Shown: piece by piece, positions 41,796-50,514 of the stretch
Layout of the letters: the number at the start of each line of letters is the position of its first letter
Position numbering within the stretch: the first letter of the stretch is position 1
Assembly: GCA_964519955.1 (NCBI GenBank)
Contig: CAZFLM010000001.1
Coordinates: 186,001 to 250,000 of the forward strand
DNA length: 64,000 bases
Source: CAZFLM01 sp964519955
GTDB lineage: Bacteria > Armatimonadota > Chthonomonadetes > Chthonomonadales > CAJBBX01
Direction of reading: 5' to 3'
The notes under the pieces: model-generated
What the model saw: only the letters and a program-made list of their open reading frames with translations
What the model was told of the DNA's origin: nothing
The model's database searches: none
Position numbers and translations under genes: made by a program

Positions 41796-43730
41796 CTAGC
41801 TAAGCGGCTTGCCGCAGGCGGGGCAGAACCGCGACTCGGGCCGGTGCCCGGCCCCGCAACTGGTGCACTGGTTCGCCGGCGTCACCGGCTGGCCGCACGC
41901 GTTGCAGAACCGTGCGCCGGGCCGGACCTCCGCGCCGCAGGATCGGCAGACAGCCGGTGCGGCCGATGCAGCCGGCTGAGGCGCTTCGGCGGGGCGCGCT
42001 GGCTGCTCGGGCTGTGCCGCAGCCGCGGCCTGGCGCGCCAGTTCGGCGGACACCATCGAGGGAACCGCGACGCTCGGCGGGCCAGCCGCCGACCAGTCAG
42101 GAGCCGCGGCGTCTGCCCCGAGGGAGCGGGCCAGCATGTCGACCAGATCACCGGCGCCGAGCAGCGTCAACTCGACGGCGCCCTGGGCGATCGCGCTCAC
42201 ATCCGCGACGACCGCGCCGCCGGGCGTCCGCCAGCCGCCCACGCGCAGCGTCTCCACTGCGCCGCTCGCGGCAACGCTCCGAACCACCCCAAACGACGCG
42301 CTCGCAAGGCTCAGTCCTCGCACGGTCAGGTCGAGGTCCTCGCCCAACACGTAGACGTCGCCGTCCGTCGAGGCCGCGCCGGCGGGCAGCCGCGTCAGCA
42401 GCCCCTTGGCGTCCAGCGACGCCAGCGCCGCAGATAGGCGCGCCTCCATGCCCTGAAGGACGGCGTCCGGCACAAGCGCTCGGAAGAGCGGCACAGCCCA
42501 GATGAGGCGCTCCGACCTCGTGCCCGCTGACCATGCCGCCAGCACCTGCGCCAGCGTCGCTCCGGTCGGCCGCCCCATCGCCCGCGCCGCCCTGCTCAGC
42601 AGGTGCGCCTCTGCGATCGAGTCGGCCATGGCCAGCACTGCCCAGAACTCGTCGGCCGGAAGCGTGGTGCGCAGCGGCGCGACGGCCGGTTCGGCCCCGG
42701 CCAGTTCCGCGAGCAGGGCTCCGACAGGACCGTGCACGGAGTGCGGGCCGCGCAGCGTCACACCGTCGGCCGCTAGCCTGACCTCGAAGCCGGGCGTTGC
42801 GGCATCGGCGTCCGGCCACGCGTATTGCCCGATGCGCTGGACCTCGTGATCGGCGCACATGACCGCCAGCGTGCAGCCCGGGCAGGCAAGTGCCTCCAGA
42901 GCCCACACCCATTCGCCGCTCAGGCGGTCTGCCAGCGACTTCATCCCAGCGGGATCGGCCGGGCCAGCCGGCCTGGCGATGCGCGTCAGAGGCGACAACG
43001 CGCCAACCGACGCCTGCAGTGCGTTCGCCAGCGAGGCCAGACAGGTCGTCGGGAAGACGACCTCCTGGAGGCGGGCGGTCAGGTCCGTCGCGGATTCCGT
43101 CGGCATGGCAGTTCTCCTAAGGCGGCGCGCCGGCAGAACAGGCAGCACCGCGGCCGCGGCCAGCGTGTCATGGTGGACGCGGCGGCGCACCTCGTCGGGC
43201 GAGCCGACATCTCCGATGAGCCTGCGGAAGCGGCTGTCCCATTCGGATGCCATCAGGCCGGAGCACATGAGCAGTGAGGTGGCCGCGGTGGCCCGCACAT
43301 CGGGGTCAGGGTCGGCGAGCGCGCCATCCAAGAGGATAGCCCGGGTCTCGTCGGCGTCGAACAGCCGCAGCGCGGCAACGGCGCACAGCCGGCCCTCCGC
43401 GAGCGCCGACGCAGCGACCTCACGGACAGTGTCCCCGCAGGTTTCGTCGCCGGTCAGCCGCCACAGGGCGACCGCCACCTGAGCGCGGAACTCGCCCGTG
43501 CCCGATGCGGCCGCCGCGCGCAGCCGGGGCACACACGCCGGATCGGCTGCTTCGGCAAGCGCGCGGGGCGCCCTGGGATCGCCACGCTCCAGCCGCTCCA
43601 ACGTCAGCGCCACGGCGTGGTCTCTCTCATGCGGATCGAGTCGCCGCAGCGTGTCCAGATCGTATTCGTGCAGCCACTCAGGTCCGACGGCATCCAGACT
43701 GGCAGCGTACTGGTCGAGCAGATCGCTCAT
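41796..43730 (-). CDS. HEAT-repeat protein fused to double zinc-ribbon protein
   Basis: 644 residues in one open frame. Residues 1-205 are Ala/Arg/Asp-rich helical repeats of HEAT type (DPDPDVRATAATSLL is a typical unit). Residues about 213-590 are a separate region with no known domain. Two zinc ribbons end the chain (CRSCGAEVRPGARFCNACG and CTSCGAGHRPESRFCPACG). At the joint, an internal ATG (MPTESATD, near 43104) has AGGAG 7 nt upstream and a TAG stop in another frame just before it. That is the look of two formerly separate genes whose reading frames have merged, or of a sequencing frameshift. It follows the toxin-like gene by 9 nt. HEAT proteins often bind other proteins, so an immunity or chaperone role is possible but unproven. 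Confidence 0.75.
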   Translation of the reverse strand: MSDLLDQYAASLDAVGPEWLHEYDLDTLRRLDPHERDHAVALTLERLERGDPRAPRALAEAADPACVPRLRAAAASGTGEFRAQVAVALWRLTGDETCGDTVREVAASALAEGRLCAVAALRLFDADETRAILLDGALADPDPDVRATAATSLLMCSGLMASEWDSRFRRLIGDVGSPDEVRRRVHHDTLAAAAVLPVLPARRLRRTAMPTESATDLTARLQEVVFPTTCLASLANALQASVGALSPLTRIARPAGPADPAGMKSLADRLSGEWVWALEALACPGCTLAVMCADHEVQRIGQYAWPDADAATPGFEVRLAADGVTLRGPHSVHGPVGALLAELAGAEPAVAPLRTTLPADEFWAVLAMADSIAEAHLLSRAARAMGRPTGATLAQVLAAWSAGTRSERLIWAVPLFRALVPDAVLQGMEARLSAALASLDAKGLLTRLPAGAASTDGDVYVLGEDLDLTVRGLSLASASFGVVRSVAASGAVETLRVGGWRTPGGAVVADVSAIAQGAVELTLLGAGDLVDMLARSLGADAAAPDWSAAGPPSVAVPSMVSAELARQAAAAAQPEQPARPAEAPQPAASAAPAVCRSCGAEVRPGARFCNACGQPVTPANQCTSCGAGHRPESRFCPACGKPLS

Positions 43731-43739
43731 GGTATCGTC

Positions 43740-46289
43740 CTATCCGCCCAGCGCCCGAACGGCGCGCGTCAGTTCCCACTTGCCCTCGCGCATGACGTGG
43801 ATGCGGACGCTGCGCACGGAGGGGTTCCTCAGCAGCACGTGGACCTCGTTCCGGTTGAAGACGCTGTCGGATCGAAGACCGTTCTGGAGGTAGACGTCCA
43901 CGTCGCCCTCCGCGCCGAGGGCAAACCGTTCGGATGTCTGCGCCCAGATCTGGCGCGCTTCGGGCCACGGTCTGCCCTCGGTGGCTTGCGCGGCCCAGGC
44001 GCCCAGCTCCGTGTCGCCGATCGACGCGCCGGCTTCGGATGCGGCCCTCGCGCCCTCCTTGCCGGACCAGAACACGCGGCGCCCCGAGGGCGTCTGCATG
44101 CTGGCGCCGGTGGGCACATGCCCCACCATGCGAACGCCGCGTGACGCCGCCGGAGCCGGGCCAAGGCGCCTCGAGAGCGTCTCCTGGCGCACGGCGTCGA
44201 GCCGCTGTCTCACGTGCTCGGACCAGTCCACCTCCTTGCGCTCGTACCGGCCAAAAGCGCGGTTGATCCACTCCCCGCCCGACGTAGCACCCAGTCGTGC
44301 GCCGAACGACGTAGCGGGAACCTGGGTCGGCTCGATCTGGTCGGCGGCCAGCGCCGCGATCTTGACGGCCGCAGCGGCGACGGCCCACAGCCGCGTCTCG
44401 GCGCCAAGCTCCTCCGACGTGAAGATCGACTGGATCTCCTCGATGGGCAGCTTCTCCTTCGCCCACTCCCAGGCCATGGTGGGTGCGACATCCTTGGTAG
44501 TCCTAACGGCCCCCATCGCGACGGCGAGCGCGGCCCGCGAGTACTGCCCCTTGCCCACCGCGTCGAGGAACTCGCTCTTCTCGAACGGGGCGTACCGATC
44601 GGCCGCATCGCCCGCGATGCCCTGCACGTCGTCGATCAGCTTGCCGGGCTCGTGGATCACCTCCGCTGTCAGCTTCGCCAGGTCCACGATGCCCGAGACC
44701 GGCATGCCGATCTTGTCCCACACGACGCTCTTGCCGTACTCCCAGACGCCGGTGCCGACTTCGCCGGCCGTCTGCCATGCCGTGCGCCCAGCGGCCTTGG
44801 CGTACTCGCCGGCGGTGCTCAGCATGCCGGGTCCGTCTTCGGGCCTGACCACCACCGCGTCTCGCAGCCTCTGGCGGGCCTCCGCCCACTTCTCCGGGAT
44901 CACGCTTCCATCCGGCGTAAACGCCGTGTTCCTCACGTCGTCGAGCACGGCTGCCAGACCGGGATTGGTCGAGGCGCTGACCTGCGTCAGGCGGCCCATC
45001 CACCGGTCGGCGTCCTGCTGGATGGCCAGGGCGCCTTGGGGCCGGTTCAGGCCCTGGTCCACCGCCGCCTTGGCGCCACCGGCGCCCTTCGCCGCAGGCG
45101 GTCGCTTGACGCCCTGCTCGGCGTCCTTGCCCTTGGCCTGCTGATCGGCAGAGCGCTCCTCCTGGCCGTCGTGCGGGTGGGTGGGTCGCGGCTTCGTCGG
45201 CACGGGTGGACGCAGCGTGCCACCTGCGACTCCACCCAGAACACCTCGCAGCAGGATTGCGATCAGGGCGGGAGTCAGCACTCCGGCGACTCCCTGGGCG
45301 AGAGAGCCAGGCCCCGGCACGCTGCCCACACCCGCCATGCCAGGGATCGGGGCCTGCGCGGTGGTGTCGCCCTCGGCGGTGGTCGACAGCGCGGTCGTCA
45401 CCTTGCCGGTCACGTCGATCCTGAGCGTGGACTCGGCGCCCAGCCCGGCCTCGTTGCCGAACGTGATCTTGAACGTGTTCGGCACGCCCGGCGCCACGGA
45501 GCAGTAGCCGGTGAACTGGCCGGCATCGTGCTGAAGCTGCCCCTGCTCCAGCTTGCCACCCTCGCTGCGCATCAGCAGGCTGGCGGTGATCCGGCTGGCG
45601 CTCGCAACGGTGCCCGCGACGTGAAGCTGGCCATCGCGAACCGCCGCCTGGGTCACGCGGATCTCGACCCGGTCGGGGGCCGCCGGGAGCGCCGCGCCCG
45701 CGCCGAAGCCCTCGCCGCTGTTGTCGAGGTACTTCTGCTTTACCCACGCGTCGCGCTCCGCCGGGGTCTTCCACCGCAGCAGGTCGTCGCCGCCGACGGG
45801 ATGCGGGTCGACCTGGCTGCCCTCCAGCGTGTCGAACGACCACGACCTGGTCTGGGGAGCCCAGTGCATCCGGCAGACGACCGGCGTGGTCTGAGTGTAG
45901 GAGCCCGAAGTTATGCCCCCGACCTTGTCCGCCGTCAGGAACACGAAGTTGCCAGTTTTGCCACCCGTCCAGTGGCGCCGGTAGACGTGGACGTTGTCGA
46001 AGCGGAACCACGTGTAGTCAAGCTGCGTGCCGGCGGCCTTGTGCGGGGTGGTGGCGGAGCGGGCTGCAGCGTCGATCTCGGCGTCACTCGGCACGCTGGG
46101 CAGGGCGTCGCCGCCGGGGTAGCTGCTGGCCTGGTAGTGCTCGGCGCCCGGCGCCCCCGTCGGTGTGCCACTGAACGGGTTCTGGGCCGATGCGCAGGCA
46201 GCCGCGACGCCCAGCACGATCGCGAGCGCACCTGACGCGATGGCGCGGCGGCCCTGACCGCCCACTCCAGATGCTGGTGCTGTCGGCAT
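43740..46289 (-). CDS. Large secreted protein with polymorphic-toxin-like C-terminus
   Basis: 849 residues from the ATG at 46289 (GAGGGAG 7 nt upstream). Signal peptide with cleavage near residue 34 (AAACASA-QNPF). An N-terminal domain (about 40-190, LDYTWFRFDNVHVYRRHW) is followed by a beta domain, a hydrophobic segment (about 325-350), a Lys/Pro-rich linker, and a long helical region with Ala/Gly-rich pieces. The last 110 residues contain FWSGKEGARAASEAG, GDTELGAW, IWAQTSERFALGAEGDVDVYL and SVFNRNEVHVL. This order of motifs recalls the C-terminal modules of polymorphic toxins. That is my recollection of the pattern, not a search result. The biochemical activity is not known. Membrane and zinc-ribbon genes surround it. 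Confidence 0.75.
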   Translation of the reverse strand: MPTAPASGVGGQGRRAIASGALAIVLGVAAACASAQNPFSGTPTGAPGAEHYQASSYPGGDALPSVPSDAEIDAAARSATTPHKAAGTQLDYTWFRFDNVHVYRRHWTGGKTGNFVFLTADKVGGITSGSYTQTTPVVCRMHWAPQTRSWSFDTLEGSQVDPHPVGGDDLLRWKTPAERDAWVKQKYLDNSGEGFGAGAALPAAPDRVEIRVTQAAVRDGQLHVAGTVASASRITASLLMRSEGGKLEQGQLQHDAGQFTGYCSVAPGVPNTFKITFGNEAGLGAESTLRIDVTGKVTTALSTTAEGDTTAQAPIPGMAGVGSVPGPGSLAQGVAGVLTPALIAILLRGVLGGVAGGTLRPPVPTKPRPTHPHDGQEERSADQQAKGKDAEQGVKRPPAAKGAGGAKAAVDQGLNRPQGALAIQQDADRWMGRLTQVSASTNPGLAAVLDDVRNTAFTPDGSVIPEKWAEARQRLRDAVVVRPEDGPGMLSTAGEYAKAAGRTAWQTAGEVGTGVWEYGKSVVWDKIGMPVSGIVDLAKLTAEVIHEPGKLIDDVQGIAGDAADRYAPFEKSEFLDAVGKGQYSRAALAVAMGAVRTTKDVAPTMAWEWAKEKLPIEEIQSIFTSEELGAETRLWAVAAAAVKIAALAADQIEPTQVPATSFGARLGATSGGEWINRAFGRYERKEVDWSEHVRQRLDAVRQETLSRRLGPAPAASRGVRMVGHVPTGASMQTPSGRRVFWSGKEGARAASEAGASIGDTELGAWAAQATEGRPWPEARQIWAQTSERFALGAEGDVDVYLQNGLRSDSVFNRNEVHVLLRNPSVRSVRIHVMREGKWELTRAVRALGG

Positions 46290-46338
46290 CACCGTACTCC
46301 CTCGTCTGCTCCCACGTCCGCTAGCCGATGGCCAGGCA

Positions 46339-46941
46339 CTATCGAGCGCCCAACACCGACCAGCCGAGAAGCACCACGCCGCCGCAGGCCGTAGAGATGA
46401 GCGCGCTGAGAACTCGGCGGCCACCTGTCAATTCGTCGTTCACCGCCATCATGGGGTGGAGCGCCCACAGCACGCCCGTCACCCCGAACGCGATGGCGGT
46501 GTCCAAGCCGAGCGCCAGGTTGGCGAGGACCCCGCAGACCCCGTAGACGAGCGCCGGGCTGTAGGCAAGCGCGTAGGCGCGCATCGTCCAGTCGAGGGCT
46601 CGCTCGGAGCGAAACGGACGTGACAGGAGCCACGCCAGCAGGCCGACGAGGCCGACCCCGGCCGTGCCGAAGACGGCGCCGAGGACGAGCAGGCCGATGA
46701 TGCTCCCTGCGCCGGCCTTCCCGGCACGTGCGAGGTCGAGCCCGGTCTGCAGAAAGAAAAGCACGAAGGCCGACCCGGACACGAGCATGGCCTCCCGCCA
46801 GGTTGCCTCGGCCGTGGCCTGCTTGAGGGTCCCGCCGGGGTTCAGCATCATGCCCAGCACGGCGCAGGCCATCGATCTCGGTGCAGACGCAGCCGCGGGG
46901 GCATCGGCGGGAGCGGCAGGCGTCGGAGCCGGTTCACTCAT
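46339..46941 (-). CDS. Yip1-like membrane protein
   Basis: 200 residues from the ATG at 46941, with GGAGG 5 nt upstream. A short Ala/Pro-rich start is followed by the typical Yip1 pattern: MLNPGGTLKQATAEATWREAMLVSG, then five membrane segments at about 50-68, 80-105, 120-140, 145-165 and 175-195. Bacterial Yip1-domain proteins are often encoded with zinc-ribbon proteins, as here, but their role is not established. It lies between a zinc-ribbon protein and the toxin-like gene, with 16- and 49-nt gaps. Confidence 0.8.
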   Translation of the reverse strand: MSEPAPTPAAPADAPAAASAPRSMACAVLGMMLNPGGTLKQATAEATWREAMLVSGSAFVLFFLQTGLDLARAGKAGAGSIIGLLVLGAVFGTAGVGLVGLLAWLLSRPFRSERALDWTMRAYALAYSPALVYGVCGVLANLALGLDTAIAFGVTGVLWALHPMMAVNDELTGGRRVLSALISTACGGVVLLGWSVLGAR

Positions 46942-46957
46942 CTCGTCCTCCGGGTAC

Positions 46958-47974
46958 CTACGGCATCTGCGAGGTGACGCGCCGTGTGCGGCGATCCACC
47001 TCGTACCAGCCCTGCGTCGCACTGTGCGAGGCGCCTCCGCCATCGTCGACGACCTCGTAGACGTGCACGCTGTACTTGCTCGGGCCGTCCGGCTCCACGT
47101 CGATGTGCGCCCGCGACGCGCCGGCGGCGCCCAGCACACCCAGCCACTGCTTCACGGCAGGCAGCGCACGCACGAGCGCCTCCGCCTCGGCGGCACTCAC
47201 CGGTCCTCCGCCCGCCGACGCCGAGCCGATGCCCTCGGGCCGCCGCGCGTACACCGTGACGAACTCGCTCGCCGGCGGCGCCAGCACCAGCTTCAGCCGG
47301 TCGCCATCGGCGAACTCCGCGGTGAGCGGGATGTGTTCGCCCTTTGACGTGTAGGTGCCCTTCAGCCGGTCGGGGCCGTCAGGCGCGAGGTCGACCGAGT
47401 CGCCATCCGGGGTGATGACCCCGCGGATGTGCCCCGCGACCTCGGTCAACTCGAACGTGTTCCTACTCCGGCCCGGCCCGTTGTCCTCGACCCAGGGGCC
47501 TACATAGGCCGAGAGGGCCGATGCCGGCGCCTCGCTGCCGATGGGAACTGGTCTGGCCACGTCGGGCGCCTGGATCGCGTCGGAGCCGATCGCGGGCGCC
47601 CCGGAGGAGGTCGATGGCGTCGAGGCGCCACCGGCGCCGAGGTCGCTGCCGATAGGGGCCGAGCCGAGCGCGCCCGCGATGGGCGCTGGAGGCGGCGACG
47701 CTGGGCGCGTGGCCTTCCAGACCCCCGCTGCGACCACTACGAGGACGATAGCCACGACCACGTGCGCGGGCTTCAGGCTGGAACCGGCGGACGGCGGGGG
47801 TGCGGGCGTGGGCGTCGTAGGTGGAGGCGATGCGGCGGGCGACGGCTGAGGTGTGGGAGCTTCGGGCGTCGCCGCGTGAGTGGCGCTCGCGACAGGCGCG
47901 CCGCAGCCTTCGCAGAACCGCGCACCGGCCGCCAGAGGTGCGCCGCATTGATCGCAGAACGAGGAGCCCGCCAT
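46958..47974 (-). CDS. Zinc-ribbon, single-pass protein with two extracytoplasmic domains
   Basis: 338 residues. N-terminal zinc ribbon (CDQCGAPLAAGARFCEGCG, 7-25), a Pro/Thr/Ala-rich linker, one membrane segment near 70-88 (HVVVAIVLVVVAAGVW), a low-complexity spacer, a beta-rich domain (about 155-245; SAYVGPWVEDNG, GHIRGVITPDGD) that may be lipocalin-like, and a C-terminal alpha/beta domain (about 255-338) ending GWYEVDRRTRRVTSQ. The layout is the same as the zinc-ribbon propeller protein of cluster I: ribbon inside, sensor or binding domains outside. No function is assigned. Confidence 0.75.
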   Translation of the reverse strand: MAGSSFCDQCGAPLAAGARFCEGCGAPVASATHAATPEAPTPQPSPAASPPPTTPTPAPPPSAGSSLKPAHVVVAIVLVVVAAGVWKATRPASPPPAPIAGALGSAPIGSDLGAGGASTPSTSSGAPAIGSDAIQAPDVARPVPIGSEAPASALSAYVGPWVEDNGPGRSRNTFELTEVAGHIRGVITPDGDSVDLAPDGPDRLKGTYTSKGEHIPLTAEFADGDRLKLVLAPPASEFVTVYARRPEGIGSASAGGGPVSAAEAEALVRALPAVKQWLGVLGAAGASRAHIDVEPDGPSKYSVHVYEVVDDGGGASHSATQGWYEVDRRTRRVTSQMP

Positions 47975-48010
47975 GGTTGCGCCCCTTTCGCGTACTCGGG
48001 TGTGTGTTCC

Positions 48011-49147
48011 TCAGCCGACCTGGCCGGCCGGTGGTTGCCGGACCCCGCCGTCGAACGGAATGCCGTGCGCGTCGAGCGCCTCGGCGACCAACTCCCCGTG
48101 CACGAGGCCCGTCAGCCACACGCGAAGCCGGCCGCCGCCGCGTTCGACGATCTCGAACCCGTGGTGTCTGGTGGTGGAGAGGATGATGGAGGGCCCGGCC
48201 GCCCGCCAGTTCAGCAGCGACGCGATGACGCCCAAGACGACCATCCACCGCGCGGGCCGCCACGTGATGGGCCCAACGCGCTCGACCTCGGAGAACGGCA
48301 CGATCCGCTCCCCGCGCAGGCTGGTCACACGGAGGGCGTCGGGCAGGATCTCGATGCAGAACGTCGCGTAGTGCGCCGCGTAGCCGTAGATCGTGACGCA
48401 CGCCGCCGCGAAGGCCCACATGATGACGGTCAGCGCAAACCAGCCGGGCTCGAACACGCTGCCCGTCGAGCCGTTCGACGCGACGATGAGGAACGGCAGG
48501 GAGAAGAACATGGCGGTGAGCACCGTCGCGAGGAAGTCGGGCAGTATCGCGCCGCGGAACCGGCCGTAGTACATTGCGTTCGCCGGCCGACGCCTCCAGG
48601 GTAGGAACACGTACAACGCCAGGGCCAGCAGCAGCGCCGCGCCCCCTGCCCTCGCGAACGGGCGAGCCAGCCCGGCCGGAGCGTAGCCCAGGTAGTCCCT
48701 CGGCTGCTGCAGGTTCGCCGTGAAGTACAGAGCCCGCGCGCCGGTCGCGACCGCCACGTACGTGAACGGCTTCTCGGCGGTCAGGCGCGCGGCCACCTCG
48801 GCAAGCGGCCCCTCGTCCACACGGAAGTAGAGGGCGTCATCCTGGTAGCCCGTTCCGCGATGGTCGGACCACTTGGCGGCGCCTGATCCATCGCGCAGCG
48901 CGGCCTGCACCTCCCCCGCGAACGCGCGCCAGCCGTCGCCGGACACCTCCACCAGCCGCCCTTTGGTCTGGTCGGCGATGTACGCCGCGTCGCTGCCGGC
49001 CGCCTGGGAGGAGTAGGGATGGCGCTCCTTCTCGCGCTCCCAGTCGACGGCGCGCACGCGGACGAGTGGCGGGGACATGCCGAGCGTCAGCGCGATGCCC
49101 ACCAGAAGGCCGATCAGCAGCACGATGCGGCGCTGCACCTCGATCAT
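48011..49147 (-). CDS. Membrane protein with bacterial-PH-like C-terminus
   Basis: 378 residues; the ATG at 49147 overlaps the preceding stop (ATGA). Membrane segments lie at about 7-25, 168-188, 208-228 and 238-260. Between the first two is a soluble extracytoplasmic domain. After the last segment comes a region with CIEILPDALRVTSLRGERIVPFSEVERVG, which resembles the small bacterial PH-like fold, followed by another hydrophobic patch and a C-terminal strand region. No enzyme motif is visible. It is coupled to the secreted PD40 propeller gene. Confidence 0.7.
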   Translation of the reverse strand: MIEVQRRIVLLIGLLVGIALTLGMSPPLVRVRAVDWEREKERHPYSSQAAGSDAAYIADQTKGRLVEVSGDGWRAFAGEVQAALRDGSGAAKWSDHRGTGYQDDALYFRVDEGPLAEVAARLTAEKPFTYVAVATGARALYFTANLQQPRDYLGYAPAGLARPFARAGGAALLLALALYVFLPWRRRPANAMYYGRFRGAILPDFLATVLTAMFFSLPFLIVASNGSTGSVFEPGWFALTVIMWAFAAACVTIYGYAAHYATFCIEILPDALRVTSLRGERIVPFSEVERVGPITWRPARWMVVLGVIASLLNWRAAGPSIILSTTRHHGFEIVERGGGRLRVWLTGLVHGELVAEALDAHGIPFDGGVRQPPAGQVG

Positions 49148-50121
49148 GGGCCGACCTCTTCTCCGCGACCGATCTCGCGCAGGTTCTTGCCGTCCCGGTC
49201 GATGCGGAACACGCGGTACGGGTCGCGCTCCCTCGCCTGGCTGTCGCGGCAGCCGGCGAAGTACAGCGCGCGCCCGTCGGCCGACCAGCGCGGCGACCGC
49301 GCTGCCACGGTCACCGGCGCCAGCCGCGCGCGCTTGCCGCTGCGCCGGTCGTAGACGATGAGCGCCGACGAGGGGGCGTGCTTTGCCGCATTCCAGACGG
49401 CCGTGCCGGCCGTGGCACACGTGCCCGCGATCAGGTCCGAGTTCAGCGGGTTGGGCACGAAGCGGTCCAGGCTCGATACGGCCGACGCTCTGCCGACGAT
49501 GACGGACAGGGACACTCGCCTGAGGAGCTTACCGGTGAGCGAGACCTGGTAGAGGTTGGCGAGATCGTGGAAGAGGAGCGACTTGCCGTCCGGGGCCCAG
49601 ACCGGCCCGAAGGCCGCCCGCGCCCCCAGCTCGCCCGCACGCCACGCGACGCGCCGATCCGAGCCGTCAGTGCGGACCGAGTGCAGGGCGTCGTCGCCGA
49701 TCTCGCTGCGCATCAGGAACGCAATGCGGTCACCGCGCGGCGAGAAGACGGAGTGCGAGATGACCACGCCGGGCTGCAGGACCGTGGTTCGCGCGCCGGT
49801 GCGCACATCCACGATGTAGAGGGCGGCTTCCTTCGGATCGTCGGCCGTGAACGACCGCGGCCTGCAGTAGGCGATGCGCCTACCATCTGCGGAGAGCGAG
49901 GGGTAGGCGCCGCGCGCCACTCGCTGAGGGCCAAACGCGGGAGCCGCGGCGAAGACGATCAAGCCCTGCGCATCGACGTAGGCGAGCGCGTCGGTGCGAG
50001 ACCGCGCGGCGGGGGACGGGCGGGCGGCAGAGACCAGCGCAACGGCGCAGAGGAGCATGCAGCCGAGCGCGAGGGCCACAGAACCACTCAGGCAGCGCTT
50101 GCCAGGCAGAGCAGCGCGCAT
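49144..50121 (-). CDS. Secreted PD40/TolB-like beta-propeller protein
   Basis: 325 residues with a signal peptide (hydrophobic run LALGCMLLCAVALVSA, cleavage near 32). The mature protein is a run of PD40-type blades: YPSLSADGRRIAYCRP, FSPRGDRIAFLM, VWAPDGKSLLFHD and PRWSADGRALYFAG. It is like the propeller part of the zinc-ribbon protein in cluster I but without ribbons or anchor. It is the first gene of cluster II. It probably acts outside the cytoplasmic membrane by binding proteins or peptides. Confidence 0.8.
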   Translation of the reverse strand: MRAALPGKRCLSGSVALALGCMLLCAVALVSAARPSPAARSRTDALAYVDAQGLIVFAAAPAFGPQRVARGAYPSLSADGRRIAYCRPRSFTADDPKEAALYIVDVRTGARTTVLQPGVVISHSVFSPRGDRIAFLMRSEIGDDALHSVRTDGSDRRVAWRAGELGARAAFGPVWAPDGKSLLFHDLANLYQVSLTGKLLRRVSLSVIVGRASAVSSLDRFVPNPLNSDLIAGTCATAGTAVWNAAKHAPSSALIVYDRRSGKRARLAPVTVAARSPRWSADGRALYFAGCRDSQARERDPYRVFRIDRDGKNLREIGRGEEVGP

Positions 50122-50338
50122 CCGAGCGAGCCTCCGTCGGGGCGTCGGTTACTGCAAGGGAAGTCGCGCGACCCGGAGCGGTGAGCCGATGATGGACGCG
50201 CTCCTGTGCGCATCGCGGCGGGCACGGCCGTGCCGGGGTGCTGGCACGTGATCGAGTGGGTATTGGACGCCCGCTGTCGCGATTCCTGCAGGCCTCGGCT
50301 GCTGGTGGGAAGGAGGACAGCGAATCCCGACGACGAAC

Positions 50339-50368
50339 GAGGCCGCCCAGCAGAAGCTAGGCGGCCTC
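50339..50368 (-). terminator. Hairpin terminator after tRNA gene
   Basis: GAGGCCGCC and GGCGGCCTC form a perfect 9-bp stem with a 12-nt loop, 4 nt after the CCA end of the tRNA, then GTTCGTCGTC. Stem and loop are close to those at 2999-3027. Confidence 0.7.
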
Positions 50369-50372
50369 GAAA

Positions 50373-50449
<77 letters not shown>

Positions 50450-50514
50450 TCGACAAAGTACAGTCTACACCCATCAGGATGTCGATGTCAAGGGGTGTCC
50501 AACAAACTAGCACA

